A DNA stretch of 64,000 bases, from NCBI RefSeq assembly GCF_002188635.1, contig NZ_NINX01000051.1:206373-270372 (forward strand), written 5' to 3'. This stretch comes from Pigmentiphaga sp. NML030171 (GTDB taxonomy: Bacteria; Pseudomonadota; Gammaproteobacteria; Burkholderiales; Burkholderiaceae_B). Of this stretch, positions 63,239 through 64,000 are shown piece after piece. Within the stretch, counting starts at the first letter, position 1, and each line of letters begins with the position of its first letter. A program made the translations under genes and the position numbers. The notes below the pieces were generated by a model. That model had not been told where the DNA came from. It did no database searches and saw only the letters and a list, made by a program, of their open reading frames with translations.

Positions 63239-63694
63239 ATGACGTCCACCACCACGCTCGCCACGCTGATCGAACTTGCGGAAGCACGCAAGAACAAGGC
63301 CGCCCAGGAATTCGCCCAGGCCGCCGCGGCACATTCGCGCGCCCGGGAACGCCTGGTGCTGATCGAGAACTACCGCTCGGACTACGAATCGCGCATGCGC
63401 AACCAGACAGGCATAGGCCTGGACGGCACGCTGGTCGGCAATTACGCCCGCTTCATCCAGCAACTGACCGACGCCGTCGAACAACAGGCGCAGGAAGTCG
63501 AGCGCTGCGCCGGCCACATGAACGCCACCCGGGCGGCGTTCTTCGACGAAGAGCGCAAGCTCAAGTCCCTGGAGATCCTGGCCCAGCGGGAAACCCAGCG
63601 CCAGGAGTCGACCGAGGCCCGGCGCGTACAGAAGCAGATCGACGAATTCGCCCATCGCCGGCATTTCGGCGCCGCGACGGGATACGCGCTGTGA
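63239..63694 (+). CDS. fliJ: Flagellar export protein FliJ
   Basis: 151 residues from ATG 63239 with AGAGG six bases upstream. Entirely coiled-coil (TLIELAEARKNKAAQEFAQA, RLVLIENYRSDYESRMRNQT). It acts as the central stalk of FliI and promotes export. It follows fliI by 20 bases and overlaps the next gene by 4. Confidence 0.94.
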   Translation: MTSTTTLATLIELAEARKNKAAQEFAQAAAAHSRARERLVLIENYRSDYESRMRNQTGIGLDGTLVGNYARFIQQLTDAVEQQAQEVERCAGHMNATRAAFFDEERKLKSLEILAQRETQRQESTEARRVQKQIDEFAHRRHFGAATGYAL

Positions 63695-64000
63695 GCGCGC
63701 TGCCCGTCTCCTTCGTCCAGCCCGCCGCGGCGCCCGCCCCCGCCTCGGCGGGGTCCGGCGACGGCACGCCCGCCGGCCTTCCCTTCGAGGACGTGCTGGC
63801 GACGGCGTCCGAGGCCCCGGCCCCCGCCCGGACGGAACCCCCGGCCCAGCCCGAGGCGGCGGACGCCGATGCCGCCAGCGGCCAGGACGATGCCGATCCG
63901 GCGATCGCGCCGGACCTGCCCTGGCTGTCGCAGTGGGCGAGCTACCTCGCTCCCGCGGCCGCGCCGCCCGTGGACCCGGCCATGACGCCGGCCGCCGCCA
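63691..64000 (+). CDS. fliK: Flagellar hook-length control protein FliK (partial, cut by the right edge)
   Basis: Starts at GTG 63691, overlapping the fliJ stop (GTGA). About 103 residues are visible: VSALPVSFVQPAAAPAPASA followed by an Ala/Pro/Asp-rich region typical of the disordered FliK N-terminus. The conserved C-terminal domain lies beyond the window. The assignment rests on composition and the fliIJK order. A second FliK-like gene is at 55993. Confidence 0.8.
   Translation, partial: MSALPVSFVQPAAAPAPASAGSGDGTPAGLPFEDVLATASEAPAPARTEPPAQPEAADADAASGQDDADPAIAPDLPWLSQWASYLAPAAAPPVDPAMTPAAA

Overview
The window is GC-rich DNA from a motile betaproteobacterium, most likely Burkholderiales, family Alcaligenaceae (Bordetella/Achromobacter-like). 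This rests on several signs: the gene order grpE-hslR-hemH-hrcA-nadK-recN-fur-bamE-dapB, two Bug-type solute receptors, an flhDC-controlled flagellar system, and dispersed GC-rich intergenic hairpin repeats. No rRNA, tRNA, CRISPR array, phage or transposase gene was recognised. Species assignment would need a database search.

Region 1 (1-7413) is accessory metabolism. It holds two LysR-controlled modules. In the first, a four-domain rhodanese protein and a Bug receptor (truncated at the left edge) diverge from a LysR gene. In the second, a LysR gene diverges from a class II aldolase, a Bug receptor and a D-2-hydroxyacid dehydrogenase, which looks like a small uptake-and-catabolism cassette.

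Region 2 (7437-19260) is housekeeping. It carries dnaJ, dnaK and grpE with readable sigma-32 promoters, hslR, hemH and hrcA. These are followed by nadK-recN, fur divergent from bamE, and dapB.

Region 3 (19446-64000) is almost wholly flagella and chemotaxis. cheR-cheB is under a sigma-28 promoter and diverges from a hybrid NarL-type kinase and its response regulator. Next come flgBCDEFGHIJ, then flgKL plus a receiver-HATPase gene on the minus strand, and flgA, flgM and flgN on the plus strand. The long minus-strand block flhD-flhC / motA-motB-cheV-cheY-cheZ-cheA-flhB-flhA-flhF-fliA follows. A PAS-histidine kinase diverges from flhD. After it come fliC, flaG-fliD, fliS-fliT, a fliK-like gene overlapping an flhB C-domain gene, fliE divergent from fliF, and fliF-fliG-fliH-fliI-fliJ-fliK (cut by the right edge).

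The genes fit a three-tier cascade: FlhDC at the top, hook-basal body genes next, and FliA (sigma-28)/FlgM controlling filament, motor and chemotaxis. Sigma-28-like promoters are visible before cheR, flgK, flgM, motA, fliC and flaG. The most unusual items are: a dispersed hairpin repeat family (six loci, with arms that vary yet stay complementary) that hugs gene ends and sits in the motA leader; a REC-HATPase protein in the flagellar operon; CheV with no CheW, and a CheB without receiver; and a perfect 20-bp stem between dnaK and dnaJ.
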